Positions 45,701-57,432 of a DNA stretch of 64,000 nucleotides are shown here, one piece after another. Source of the stretch: Warburgia ugandensis (Eukaryota; Streptophyta; Magnoliopsida; Canellales; Canellaceae); the NCBI GenBank assembly GCA_035236585.1, contig CP141127.1, positions 63,283,495 through 63,347,494 of the forward strand. Direction: 5' to 3'. Positions within the stretch are counted from its first letter, which is position 1, and the number at the start of each line of letters is the position of its first letter. Under the pieces are notes generated by a model. The model was not told the DNA's origin and ran no database searches. It saw only the letters and a program-made list of their open reading frames with translations. A program made the translations under genes and the position numbers.

Positions 45701-45844
45701 ATCAAGAAGAGCTACATGCACCCTCTGACTAAGAAAATCTAGTCAATGAGGTATATATGAATACTTGCTTACTCTTTATTGTCCAATTAATTGTCCTACC
45801 TCATGCATTCTTATGTATCCATTATTTTTTATTTGCAAATAAGC

Positions 45845-46085
45845 CAACGCATGTTGGCCTTGAATGGCAGTGACAACATCGTCATTGTTGGTACATGGTA
45901 TCAAATTCACACTTCCCTTTTGCACGAATGGTTGACACACCCATATGCATTGAGCATGCGTGTATTGTTGTGGCCTATTGGGATGATGTCAACCTACTAT
46001 TTTTTATAGAAGCTGATGACATTTATACCATCAAGAGGCCATTGAATATCATGTCACTTGGACGAAATGATGTGTCATCCTCCTA
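45845..46085 (+). pseudogene. Possible CACTA-associated ORF remnant
   Basis: Two overlapping frames (45791-46009 and 45895-46086) read LALNGSDNIVIVGTWYQIHT and VNLLFFIEADDIYTIKRPLN. Together they resemble the VaeG...VHG...DDI-TV-AlG pattern of the domain found in plant En/Spm ORFs upstream of Ulp1-like regions. A frameshift is needed to join them. This is a weak match made by eye and could be chance. Confidence 0.3.
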
Positions 46086-46319
46086 AAATCCAATGTATTT
46101 ATGTTGTCATACCACAATCTTCAATAACATTTTTTAGAGATCTTAATTTATTTATTTGTTATATGCATCTAATGTTAATCAGAAATAGAAGGCATGCGCC
46201 ATTGAGGTCGACCTTATCTCATGAGCACCTGTCGTCCTAGCAATTGAAGTGGTACTATTATTTACGCTTATTTTCATCATAAAATTAAATTTCTTCAATA
46301 AAAAAAAATTATATTAACT

Positions 46320-46800
46320 AATAATTTCTATTACTTTACAACAACATTCTAGCAATCTACTGGAAGTTCCATTTAGAATGCCTCTAAGCCTAACAAGTCT
46401 TTGCATTAATGAAGATAAGGTAATCAACCTTTTATGCATTGAGATCAGAGTGCTTGGCGATGACGTAGTTGGATTACCACTCATGAGAGAGGATCTTGTA
46501 AGGCTTTGTATATGCAATAAACTCAAATATATGCATATTGTCTCCTATATCACGTAGACAAATATCTACTTTAATAAGAACCCTTAACATTATGTATTGA
46601 TCAATAATGATAAATAATAATTATTTCTGTTTTACCAGTACTTGTATGATAAAATGCAAAGTTTAAAAGTCAAGAATGTTTATAAATTCCTTAAGCCAGT
46701 TAGCATTTGTGGAGTGACAGAGCAATGGCCTATGGAGAGGCAAGTCAATGAAATTCCACTAGGGTTCTTTCGCTGCTCAAAGGGGTAGGCCTTAGAGATT
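46320..46800 (+). pseudogene. Ulp1-like protease leader remnant (CACTA-associated)
   Basis: Two exon-like stretches. The first (about 46350-46550) reads INLLCIEIRVLGDDVVGLPL and REDLVRLC followed by a YI end. The second, after TTTTACCAG (46638), reads YLYDKMQSLKVKNVYKFLKP then VSICGV. The YLYDKM...MYKFLKP wording is what precedes the Ulp1-type cysteine protease domain in plant CACTA-borne ORFs. The catalytic His/Asp/Cys region itself is not found downstream, so at best this is a fragment. Confidence 0.42.
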
Positions 46801-46852
46801 CCTTCCAATAGCATGTAAGTTTTAACTAGCTGTCCTTCCACATTATGTTCTG

Positions 46853-46876
46853 CACACACACACACACACACACACA
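46853..46876. repeat. (CA)n microsatellite
   Basis: About 12 CA units. The Cys/Val-rich antisense frame across it is an artefact. Confidence 0.9.
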
Positions 46877-47718
46877 TATTTAAGGACAGTAAAATTTAAT
46901 TTTAATTCATATGATTGTGTATATTGGTCTCATTGGATAATGCTAGTTCTCTATGTGCATGGTTGGCATACATTTTTTTTCTTTATGTTTAATGTATTCA
47001 AATTGTAAAATTGAAGTGCATAGTTAAGATAGCTGAACTAATTGAGACTACGAGCCTACCAAACTCACTTAGAAGATGATCAACGTAAGGAAAACTAGTT
47101 AATTACTCTATATATAAACTAAAGTTATAATTAGACATGGTATTTATCAATCCTTTTTGTTTTCTTTGTTCCATAGTACCTTAAACAATAATTGAATTGG
47201 AAGTATTGATACTTTGTTCTAAGATATATAAGAACCCTAATATGCAATGGTGTTAAGACATTTTACTCGTCATCATCTTACATTTTCTACAATATTTGGG
47301 GTTGACTAGCTACATAAAATAACATTTAAGCATATAGTGGATTTATAAGTAGTAAACTAAGCTATATATATCGTCTTGTAGGTAGTTGTGTTGCTTGATT
47401 GGGAAAGTAAGTTTACTCCCAAGAAGACCGCCATGAAATCACATGTAAATGAGCTAAGTATGTAATGAATTTTAACTATAATTGATTATACCCTACTAAC
47501 ACTTGGGTACTTCAATACAAATGTTTATATTAATTAATATAAAACTTATTTATTGAAATAGCATCTTATATTTTTCATTAGCTTGAAGTATATGTGATTA
47601 GTTTATTTAAATGAGAGGATGTTGGAATGTCGGTGGTCTTTACTTTGAATGTAAGGATGTTGATGGAAGTAAATGGGTGTGTATGAAGAAGTGTAGATGT
47701 AGGTCTTTACTTGTGAAG

Positions 47719-47739
47719 TTTTTTTTTTTTTTTTTTTTC
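47719..47739. repeat. Poly-T run (21 T)
   Basis: Twenty-one consecutive thymines in the CACTA remnant region. Confidence 0.9.
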
Positions 47740-47879
47740 AACCCTTTGAATTTTTTATAATGAATGTGGATGATAAAAGTGTGAAATATTGTAATAACAA
47801 GAAGATATTAATGTTGAATTTTTATATTGAATGAGAAAGGAATTGATGAATATTATAGTACCAAGAACTCAACTGTATA

Positions 47880-48081
47880 CAAACTTATTAAATATGGTTA
47901 TAAAAAACCGTAACAAACTTTTTAAAGATGGCTTCTTAAAGAGTAGAAAAACATTTTTTAGACAGGTTTCAATACCATCTTATTTTAACTATTTTTCTAA
48001 GACGGCTGGATATATGACGATTTTGAAACCATCTTAAACATATGTTTTTAATCGTCTTAAAAACACTCCAGCCTAATAGTG
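47880..48081 (+). repeat. CACTA subterminal repeats and 3' terminus
   Basis: Repeated GATGG/GACGG/GACGA motifs next to T-rich or A-rich tails and their reverse complements (CCATCTTA, ATCGTCTTAAA) lead to the terminal TAGTG. In the CACTA family such subterminal motifs bind the element-encoded protein. Confidence 0.5.
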
Positions 48082-51000
48082 ATAGTTAAGACAATAGAGG
48101 TAACTTTTTATTAGGACTTTTGTCAGGAAACTCGTGCATAACATTCTCTACCTTAAAGACTATTTCTCATGCTTCATCCCCACTTGTTTACGAACTTCTC
48201 AAACACTGTTGGCCTTCATGAACCAACAACTACATGCACCATCAAGTTATCTTGGTTATAACTCCACGCAACTTAATCAACCCAACCAATTCTTATGTAG
48301 CCTCCTACATTCTCATCTCTAGGAGCAAAACCCTTCCCTAAATAAGCTATTCTGAAAACTAGTACAACTTTATGGCTCATTGATGACAGGATAGCCACTA
48401 GACGAATCATCAAGAATGGAGACAAAACATGTAAATGTTGGTGTAGAGTTCGACAGCAGGCCCAAAATTCATGCCAAAACTGATCAGTATCATCCAAGAA
48501 AGTGTTTTGGTTTGTTGAGCATAAACCACTGCTTATGAAGGGTTTTTTACAGTCCGTGTCTGGCAACATCAAAGCACCATTTCTTTGATGCTAGAGGTGC
48601 CCTTTTGCCATGACTTTTGCAGCGGTAGATATCCAAAGATAGAAAAGTCAAATAAACGGTATAGATCAATTGTACGTGGGGCTTACTACACTGCTGTGAA
48701 AGAGTTGCACCACATTGTTATATTATATCATCATCACGCTTCATACCATCATTCCTCAAACACGTATGACAGCCAACGGTTACCATCATAAATTAGTTGC
48801 ACGTTATATAATTTTTTCCATAACGATGGTCGTGTGTCTCGACGTGCTATTTTTGGTTCTGGTGTTCATAGCAAAGGAGTCAATTGCAATAAACAACGGA
48901 GTCTCCAATCAATAAGATCATTTTCTACTCCTCTGAAGTCTAATCTCTTCATTAAATTCAAAAAATTGGTTATAAAGGTGTCAAAGAATGAAAATTTGTT
49001 TTGTCAAACATTAGTGTGCATTTGAAAAACTTGTTTTAATTCATATTATTCGTTCTATTTTGTTGTAAAAAACCTAAACTAATTTTCTATTGTGAAATAG
49101 AAAAAATAAAATAAAGACAAGTCTCACTCGAACACCTTAGTTGGCTTAGTGAGGCATGTTCACACTTCAACGTTGAGATGAGTTAATTAGACAAAATAAA
49201 CTTGTTCCAGGAATGATGCTACGAAGTGCAACGCAAGAGAAAGTTGTTGTAGGATGCCCACTTTTGCATGATGAGGGCCAACTTTGGTTGATCAAGCACT
49301 GTCGAAAATTGAATGAGCCCATACTATAAAAAGATATACTTTCCATTATAGCATATGAACGGCCAAATATCTGCTAAATAATGACCTAAAATCAACAAGT
49401 AAGAACTACTGTTTTTCGGATGTTAAAATCACCCGGTCACCATCATGTTTTGGGATACAACGTATATCAAAGAAATGAGATGCACGGGTCTAATCAACCA
49501 AAGGTGGGCCTAATCAGGCAAAAGTAGGGGACTGCATCATTCTCTAAATAAAGTAGCAAACAAAAATGTGAACCATATCCTAGGGTCCAGAGGATTCTTA
49601 ATATCAAGTTAATAAGAAGTACCAGTAGCCGGCGCCTAAAGTATTGACTCAGAGGTGTCTGAGGAAAAATTTCCTTTGTAGTGACCTAGTAGTTTAATGA
49701 TGGATATTATCAGCATTGACGAAAAAGTATCAACTGAACAAATGCCATCCTAGTCGGAGAAAGGCGTCTGGCCTAACTAATTAAAGGTCTTGAGTTAGAG
49801 GTAGCTCACCCTTCCGCACAAAATGAATGTGAAATGCCCATCCAAAAAGTGAATGTAGAAAATGTTTGAAATAAAAAAGTCTTGCACAAATTACTCTAAT
49901 GAACCTTAGTTTAAAGGCCCGCATCAAACTGAATTTCTTGAAGATAATTGAAGCACCTAGTAAGTACAAGAAATATGCCAGCTCTATCTCCAAGATTCAA
50001 CTAAGCTAGACTAAATTTGCACTTCAATTGGTTTACATGATCAAATTTGGTATGTACTTTTGTTTCCAAAATGAATACCGTAAGAACAAAGTATTGAAAA
50101 AATCTCTTAAAAGAGTAACAATAACATAACTTAGTTCACTTCAAAAACTTAATAAATTCATAAGCTGTAAAAGGAGAGTAATGTCAAAATGGGCAAACTC
50201 AGAGAGAGAGAGAGAGAGAGAGAATAAAGTAACACAAAAAACAAGCAAACTCTGAAAGAGAGAAATAATAGAATGAACACAAAATAGAAAAACTCTAGAA
50301 AAAAGATGGAGGAGAGAATGTCTCAACTAGACAAACTCTAGAAAAAAAGAAACTAGAGAGCTCTAGGGGAAGAGAAGAATTGGTACAAGTTAGAATGGCA
50401 AGAGGGAGTGGGTTGCTTGGTACCAAGGCAAGCCAAAAATTGTCCTAGGCCACCCTTATAGGAAAGACCATTGGCTTTCCTGTCCCAATATTTGGTGGGC
50501 TCCTACGTCTGTTTAAGTTGCAGACATATGTGAGAGTTTAAGGTAGAAGATGGTGCTATTCTTTCATGGTTAATTTAACTTTTACGTTTCACGTTCTAAT
50601 CCAGTCAGTTCATTTGATTTCTTATTTTGTGTGACTAGCAGTTCAAAAGCCGATCAGATAATTCAAGTATCTCAAACATTGCACTTCTGATATCAAAGAA
50701 TGGACGGTTAGAGACTTTAGACTTTACATGACCAATGTCTTAATTCAAGTCCGGCAGCACGGATTTGAGGTTGCTAGGGTTATCCAAGTTGGAGAAATCA
50801 GGTCCAATCATTTTAGGTAGAGCCCTTTCATGGAAGCGCCTTATAGGACCCTTGACCTATCATTTTTGTTTGGTATATTTGTTGGTTAAATGGCTGAATA
50901 AATTTGCTCCGGAAGTTAAGTGCAAGTAAAGCTAGCACATTTTGCCACTTGAGTAGCAGGTCCTTGCTCAGCTGACCACTTAAACCTCAAGGCACTAACG

Positions 51001-51223
51001 TCTACTTGGTGTACCTCCCAGATGATCCAAACCATACATCTATCGTCCAAAGATATAACACCTCTGAATTGATAGTTTAGAAGAAAAAGGTGGAACTCCA
51101 GTAGAAAGCCTTCGTGACTTTAGAGGCACAAAATGTCGCCCGAAGGTTGGCACAAGGCTGAACCACGGCGTGACATATATTAACGATGGGAGAGAATAAT
51201 TTTGTGGTAATGCTGATCGATTA
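48082..51223. other. Intergenic, nothing recognised
   Basis: About 3.1 kb without a supported gene. Only short chance ORFs (at most about 100 codons) without family wording are present on either strand. The stretch has a (AG)n microsatellite at 50202-50222. Confidence 0.5.
50202..50222. repeat. (AG)n microsatellite
   Basis: About ten AG units in purine-rich DNA. Antisense frames here are Leu/Ser artefacts. Confidence 0.85.
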
Positions 51224-51271
51224 ATGGGTTATATCATCGGAGAACTAGATCCACATAAATATAGCCACATT

Positions 51272-51391
51272 AGACCTTACTATTTTCTCTCTTTTGAACT
51301 AGTAACTCACATACCTAATAGGTCTTTATATAGACCATTTTATTTTTATTTTTTTGAACTATTAACTCACATACCTAAGAGGTCTTTATAT
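51272..51391. repeat. 60-bp tandem duplication
   Basis: Copies 51272-51331 and 51332-51391 share AACTCACATACCTAA and AGGTCTTTATATA. Confidence 0.92.
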
Positions 51392-51409
51392 ATACACCCT
51401 TTTTGTAAG

Positions 51410-52680
51410 TTAAGTGGTTGGAGGTGCAAGGTGCACCCAGGCACAAGGGGCGTGACTTGAGCCTAGAGGGACTAGATGTGCCTACTCACATGACTAGTTT
51501 CGAAGGCACAAAATTAAGTGATTAAAATTTTTTAAAAAAATTCAAGATAATCATAAAATTTAAAAATATTCTAAACAATGAGAAAACACAAGGATATAAA
51601 GATATGAACGAATACTAGTCAAATGAGTAAAATAGAATCCTTAAATAATAAATAACCCAAGGTCAAAGTCAAACCAAATGGCATTAACTAAATACTCTCT
51701 ATTTAGAAAGAAAGAAATAAGTTAAGAAATATACAAATATAATAATAAAATAGTACTATATTTTACAAATTTTAAATAATTAATAAAAAGAAATTATGAA
51801 AAGAATGATATGAAATTGTCATTTTTTAGCATTAAAATGGAACAATAGATATTTAAAACAAAAAAATGCTATTGTATTTCATGAATTTTAGAAGAAATTA
51901 ACAAAATAAACAAAATATGAAAACTATGTCAAGAAATTGTCATTTTAGGCATTAGAAATGGAAACATTTAGACATTTGTTACGTATATAAACAGAATATA
52001 AAAAATCATAGTGTATTTCACAGTTTTCAATGAAAAATAAACAAAAAAGGGAAAATAAACATCAAAGAAGACCATGGAGTTGTCCTTTTTAGCAATATAA
52101 TGGTAACCTATGGATGTATTTCACTCAAATAATAATAATAAATACTGGTGTAGTCACAAATTTCTGTAAAAAATACACAAAACTTAAAAAAAAGGGCATA
52201 ATCCATTAAGTCTATGAAAATAAATGGAAAGGATGAAATAGGTTTTCGTTTTTAGCATTGGAATATAGATATGTTAAGATTTTAGACAACAATCAAGCAT
52301 TAATCAATAAAAATGAAAAAAGGCACTGCTTTTATCCTCTCTTTTTTTAGAAAAAGGATAATAGCAAAAACCCAACATAAATCTATAGATTCTTACCTTC
52401 AATCACTTTAAATAGGCTTCAATCAGCGATGGGAGATGAAGACTATCACCGAAAATAAGGAAATCTAGGGAGCAAAAGAAGGAGAAGAAATAAAAAAAAT
52501 GAGGGTTTTAAGTCACTTACAGTGTGCTTGGAATCGAGGGTGCAAAAAGTGCAAGGCAGAACAAGTCCTGCGACTTGTTGTAGCTAGTAGTACTGTGCCT
52601 TACACCCTTTGCGCCTCCCCATAGTAGAGCACAGGGGTGCACCTCTTTGCTCCTAGCAACTAGTCATGCCTATAACTACA
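51410..52680. mobile_element. Possible non-autonomous element with GC-rich ends and AT-rich core
   Basis: GC-rich stretches with GGTGCACC and GGCG/GCGCC motifs at both ends (51418-51500 and 52560-52660) bracket a very AT-rich core made of a degenerate tandem array. The ends look roughly inverted, but no exact terminal repeat or duplication was found, so the call is tentative. Confidence 0.3.
51740..52300. repeat. Degenerate 120-165 bp tandem array, four units
   Basis: A GTCATTTTTAGCATT-like block recurs near 51818, 51938, 52081 and 52244. Each is preceded by a TATTTCACAAATTTT-like block and an A-rich AAACAAAA stretch. Units are diverged and lengthen from left to right. Confidence 0.65.
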
Positions 52681-53470
52681 TAGTTTATAAGTAACCTTGG
52701 GATGTACACACCTTGCCAAACATATTCCAAGAACAACCCCTCTACATCACTTGTAGGAATTCGATGCACTACCTCAAACCTGTGACCAACTTTAGGAAGA
52801 CCACCTCAACCCAACCACTAGAGTATATTGACTTACGTGCCATTAAACCTTGTTAAAAGGGGTTTCTTGCTTTAATGGATGCTCAAGTGCATAACTACTT
52901 GGACAGGAATGCTCCAATGGGGCGTGACCTCAGTGTGATACAATGAGGCGCACATTTCTCATGGAAATGATCCTGACTATCGATCTGATAGGATCTTCAA
53001 CAGCATGAAAATTGTTCCCAGATCTCAGAAATGATTAAATGCGTTATTAATTGTCATTACCATGGCTGGCTCAGTCTTTGCCTTTGAATTCTCAAGGACC
53101 ATAAACATCTTAAATTGGATGCTTGGATTACCAATTTGCTTGCCTTTGATCGCTTTAGACAGTTTATATGAAAATCATGTGGCCCCTAGTTCTACTTTCA
53201 AGCCCACAGAGTTTCTAATCGTAAATATGAACGCCCATCACATAACCTGTTATCTCTTTGAGCAGTCAGCGTGCTTCAAAGGATTAGAAGGCAGTCGAGA
53301 CCACTGACCTTGTAGGCCACGTCTCACAGCAATGACCGGTTCCATATATGTACTGGTACTGCAGCCAAAGTAGCAAGCATGGATTCACATCTTTTAACTA
53401 CCAACACAATGTTACATGTGAACGAGTATATGAGAGATATACCGAACGAGTACATGTGAACGAGCATATG
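52681..53470. other. Intergenic, no gene recognised
   Basis: Contains a chance ORF (53062-53307) without family wording. It lies downstream of the ARL1 stop codon and may include the end of its transcript, but no poly(A) signal can be assigned. Confidence 0.4.
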
Positions 53471-53522
53471 AGAGAATCCATGCTTGCCAAAGTAGCAAGC
53501 ATGGATTCACATCTTTTAACCA
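53371..53522. repeat. Direct repeats around a perfect 14-bp palindrome
   Basis: AAAGTAGCAAGCATGGATTC recurs at about 53368 and 53490. Between them lie GTGAACGAG-type repeats. At 53474-53508, GAATCCATGCTTGC and its exact complement GCAAGCATGGATTC are separated by 7 bases and can form a 14-bp hairpin. Confidence 0.85.
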
Positions 53523-53623
53523 CAAACATCCCTGCTGCAATCTTATGAAAAGCATTATAGATCTTCTCGACCTTGGGTCAGGCTGGAAAAATAGTACGTG
53601 GGCTTCGATCCTCTCCAACAAAG

Positions 53624-56600
53624 TTAGCCACCTCCGGCCTTGAGAGTGTTACTCAACCTGCATCAGTAAGTATTATTCTTATTTTAGGTCTCTGCAATCT
53701 GCTAATCACCACCAATGTGCATCCTTACTGCTTTCGACATGCTTGTCTTACCAGTCCAAACCCTCAAAGAGGCCTTCGCCCTTTATAGCTGAAGCTTTAA
53801 AAATTGCCCATTGGCGGCTTTTAAGCTTGTGCAATTCTAAGGCCTCAGTTATAGCGGCATCATCAAGTGCACCTGGAAGATCCTGCATGGAAGTAACATA
53901 AGTATTTGATAAATGAACAATAAGGGCAGATTATCAGATAGAGATCTATCTCCCAGAAATCAATAGGAAGCAGTAGAAAATCTTTCAGACAGTTCGTAAG
54001 GCAAAGACAGAAGTAACAACACAACTGAAACTGAAAATATCTTTGAACGGCACGAATAATGCATAATGCAACGACAACAATATTTGAAGAGAGATTTGAT
54101 CATTGCACTACTATGGATAGTGTGACAGAGCTTGCCCATAAAGAAGCCCATTGACCATACCGTTATACTGGATTAGTCTAGGCAACAAAACATTCTAAAT
54201 TCCCACAAAGAAGAGAGACCTGAAGATTCTGAATAAACTCTCCAAGATATTAGCAAGACATAAAACAGGTATATCATAAAACTGGAGCAATTGATTGAAA
54301 CCAAAGAAAAGTAAGAATACATACATAAAAGCAGAGAAATGATAAAATGTGGGTGGTCTAAAGACGAGCAAATTCTGTGAAGAAAGAACAAGAAAACAGA
54401 GGACCGGATGTATTCTCCTGAAAATAGCACAAAATAATGAACCTGGGGAAATCAGGCAACATGCAGGTCATATTAAACAGTAATAACAGTGAACGACACC
54501 AAGAAAGCTAAATGGTGTCTTTACATGGAAAGACTTTTAAGTTACCGCCTTAGGGTCCAGGTTTTTGTAAGTTCCAAAACCATTCATTTGTTGTATCCCA
54601 CCACTCAGAAAATCTAATGTATCAGACAAATCCTCTGGTTGGAACATATTTCACTGCTGTTGTTTTTGAATTTCTTAAACTTCTGTCAGACATGGGAGTG
54701 ATAGAGATTCGTACGTCCAATGAGCGGATTTATGGATCATGACCAATCTAAGACAGAATCCAGAAGATAAACGGCTAAGATTGCCAAAAGGCAGGTATAA
54801 CATGTACTTTTAGCTGCAGATATGAAACCATGCATTTTACATATGCAGATATCAGAAACCGTCCATTAGAAAATGACATGGCAGATCAAAGAACAACGAT
54901 GGTAACCTGCTTGTTTGCATAAATCAGGACAACAGCACCTTTTAGCTCTTCTTCCTGCAAAGTATAAAAGGAATTAGCCTTTTATATTCAAAACGGGCCT
55001 CAAAAGAATTAGCAGAGGTCAGGGTTTGGCCAAACCTTTGATAAGAGTCATGGGGTGCAACAATTTAGTTACTAAACAAGAAAATTTTATTCGAGAAATG
55101 TAACAAGATATTCTTCCATATCAACAAATGGAAAGTACACTTGTCGAGCGCCTCAATTATCAATTGTATATCAGGAATGCCAATATAACCCAGTCAAACA
55201 GCAACTGATGGCCTCAAAGACTAAGTGGTAATTGCTCCTAAAAACACATGTTTCAGTATAGTATAAGCAGGAGTAGAGGAAAGAACAGTACTTTGTAAGC
55301 TCATGATTAGAAGTTCATGTTCAGCAAAATGAAATGTACTATAATCTTATAAATCTGAAACCGTTTGGCAAGGCTCATATAATCTGATTGTTGGATTATG
55401 GCAGATAACACGTAATTCTATATGGAATAACACAACAAACCAGATTATGTAACACTTACCAACCAGGCCCATACTTATCAGTCAAAGAATCAGATTCTGG
55501 GATAGGTAAACAATCACTAGAGCTATGATAGAGCACTATTAGGAGACAGGAAGTCCATGGCATGTCTCCTATGTCTATTGCTATAGATTAAGATACTAGT
55601 CCATGAAGAATTCAATTAAAAAAACACTAAAGACAACAACATAGCTGAGCTTCAACAGACATGTCAACGACAGCAAGGTCTAGACTAAGTCCTCAGCAGC
55701 TAAGGGAATCTCAAGCGTTGTCAACCAGCATACTACTACAGCAGCACCATGCAGTTCACCAACAGATCTTGAACCACTGTCCCCACCAATTATATCCTAA
55801 ACTCCCACCAGAATCATTTTCTATTTTGAGATATTGTTAAAATCTCAAAGAGAATCAAACTCTCTCTAAAATCAAGAAAAAGTATATTCAATTTGCCATG
55901 CTTCTATTCAAAAATTGTATTAACCTTCTAATTCTGATACTCTATGACAAAAATTACATGCTCCTGCTATCTTCAGTTTATCACCTGTTACATTACTCCT
56001 TACGTTAACTTGGTTACACGCGTAGTACACCTACAACTTAAATATGCGCATCCTCCCATCCCCATCAATCCGCCCACTAACGACCTCTTCTCCAGGAAAA
56101 CCATTTGACTCAATAAACATCAAGGCTAGCGTACCACTTTCTCCTCTAGTATGTACACCAACAACTCAAATATGCGCATCCTCCCATCCCCATCAGTCTG
56201 GCCATTAACCCCCTCTTCTCCAGGAAAACCATTTGGCTCAATAAACATCACGGCTAGCATAACACTTTCTCCTAGTAGAACTTTTTGGCATTTTGAGGCA
56301 CCACAATGAACCTTCAAATCAACTTCTCTTAGAAACAGTGACAGGAAGTTATGGTCCATCAACATTTGTTCATGTTAATTTATTTCATATGAATATATGT
56401 AATTATATACTAAACCCTTACAGACCTGATACTCTCCAGATTGCCACTCAAATGCTCAAGTAGTGATCTGCATATGACCTTATCATACCTTTCGAACAGA
56501 ACATCCTACAAATCCAGTCACATGCTCAAGCTTTCCTCAGCTTATGCCACTGGGTTTGCAAACAGAACAACTGTGAGACTTGGCACTTGTTACCAGGACT

Positions 56601-57432
56601 AAAATTGATAAATATGAATTTCTGTATCACTGCATAGTATATAAGATCTCAGTAGTTGGTTGTTTTACATTGTCATTTCTTGTGGGAAGAGATTATTGCA
56701 AAACTTAGTAACAAAATGACATATTATATGCATCTCATATAGGGATGGCAATGGATCGGGTCAATTAAGGGAACCTGACAGAATTTTTAGGACCCAAGCA
56801 GGGCTGGGTAAAAAAATCAATGAACCTAGGAGGGACAGGGTCGGGTTAGGGTCAGTAATGAAAAACTAGGGGGCCAGGCCAATTCATGTAGTTTATTTCA
56901 AATGAATAAAGATGACCTCATAGCAAGCTAGGGTCAATAGGGGATCCAACCCAAATGACCCAGAAGGGTCAGGGCTAGGGTAAAAAATTCTTTGACCCGA
57001 CTAGGACTAGGGTTGGGTCAGGGGCAAGAGAAGGGAACTAGGGTCAAGGTCAGGGTCAGTAAAAAATCTGGCCAGACCCTCCCTATTGCCATCCCTAATC
57101 TCATGCTTTTCATGGGTATCAGCAAGTCATCTTCTTCTGCAAGCCTACAATCCAAAAAGCAAACATCACGCTGAAATGATTCATCAGAAAAGCCTCCCTC
57201 ACTGATGAATATTCTAATATCTGACAAGCATCCACCAGATGAAGTTAGTGCATGTGCCACTGATATTTAAATCCTGGTACTGGAGTATTCTTTATAGATA
57301 CAAATCAAGTACATATATACCTCCAGAACAGCATGAAATTCTTCTTTTGCAATTACTAGTCTATCTGTGTCACTTGAATCAACAACATATATGATAGCTT
57401 GTGTATTTGGGAAATAACATCTCCAGTAAGGC
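53624..57432 (-). CDS. ARL1: ARL1-type small GTPase (ADP-ribosylation factor-like 1), 3' four exons
   Basis: Partial gene on the minus strand. Coding exons in transcript order are 57321-57432, 54907-54954, 53752-53882 and 53624-53657, with stop TAA at 53624-53626. All splice sites are AG/GT and phases fit (the last junction splits a Trp codon). The product has [20 protein letters not shown] (after the GTPase DxxGQ switch II), then [16 protein letters not shown] joined to [10 protein letters not shown] (the NKQD guanine-binding motif spans the junction), then [20 protein letters not shown] with the SAIK base-recognition motif, and a [10 protein letters not shown] end. These 107 residues match the C-terminal part of the roughly 182-residue ARL1 family, which in eukaryotes acts at the trans-Golgi recruiting GRIP-domain golgins. 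The first about 75 residues (myristoylation site, P-loop, switch I) lie beyond 64000. No defects were seen. Introns carry transposons. Confidence 0.93.
56025..56279. repeat. 128-bp tandem duplication in ARL1 intron
   Basis: Copies 56025-56152 and 56153-56279 both contain ATATGCGCATCCTCCCATCC and CTTCTCCAGGAAAACCATTT. They differ at about a dozen positions. The location is the intron 54955-57320. Confidence 0.92.
56740..57097. mobile_element. hAT-type MITE in ARL1 intron
   Basis: 358 bp with terminal inverted repeats TAGGGATGGCAAT / ATTGCCATCCCTA (13 bp, perfect). The 8-bp flanks are ATCTCATA (56732-56739) and ATCTCATG (57098-57105), one mismatch. An 8-bp duplication and G-rich GGGTCAGGG-type interior fit non-autonomous hAT elements common in plants. 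It has no coding capacity. The short ORFs through it are chance. Confidence 0.85.

Larger units (their letters stand above)
45791..48081 (+). mobile_element. CACTA (En/Spm) transposon remnant, 3' part
   Basis: The right end reads TAATAGTG, the CACTA-type terminus (TAGTG at 48077-48081). It is preceded by subterminal copies of a GACGGTTTT-like motif in both orientations (47900-48065), as in plant CACTA ends. Upstream, short exon-like frames resemble the Ulp1-protease-like ORF carried by many plant CACTA elements. No matching CACTA 5' end was found, so the element is truncated or interrupted on the left. Confidence 0.55.

Noticed and set aside
46680-46877. Cys/Val-rich minus-strand ORF
   Set aside because: Starts in a CA microsatellite and overlaps the better supported plus-strand CACTA fragment.
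48273-48572. 99-codon minus-strand ORF in the intergenic region
   Set aside because: No recognisable motif, AT-rich context without splice or promoter support; length is within chance expectation.
56740-57097. GGGTCAGGG/GGGTTAGGG-like motifs resembling interstitial telomere repeats
   Set aside because: Irregular spacing, and they are contained in a MITE with clear inverted ends.
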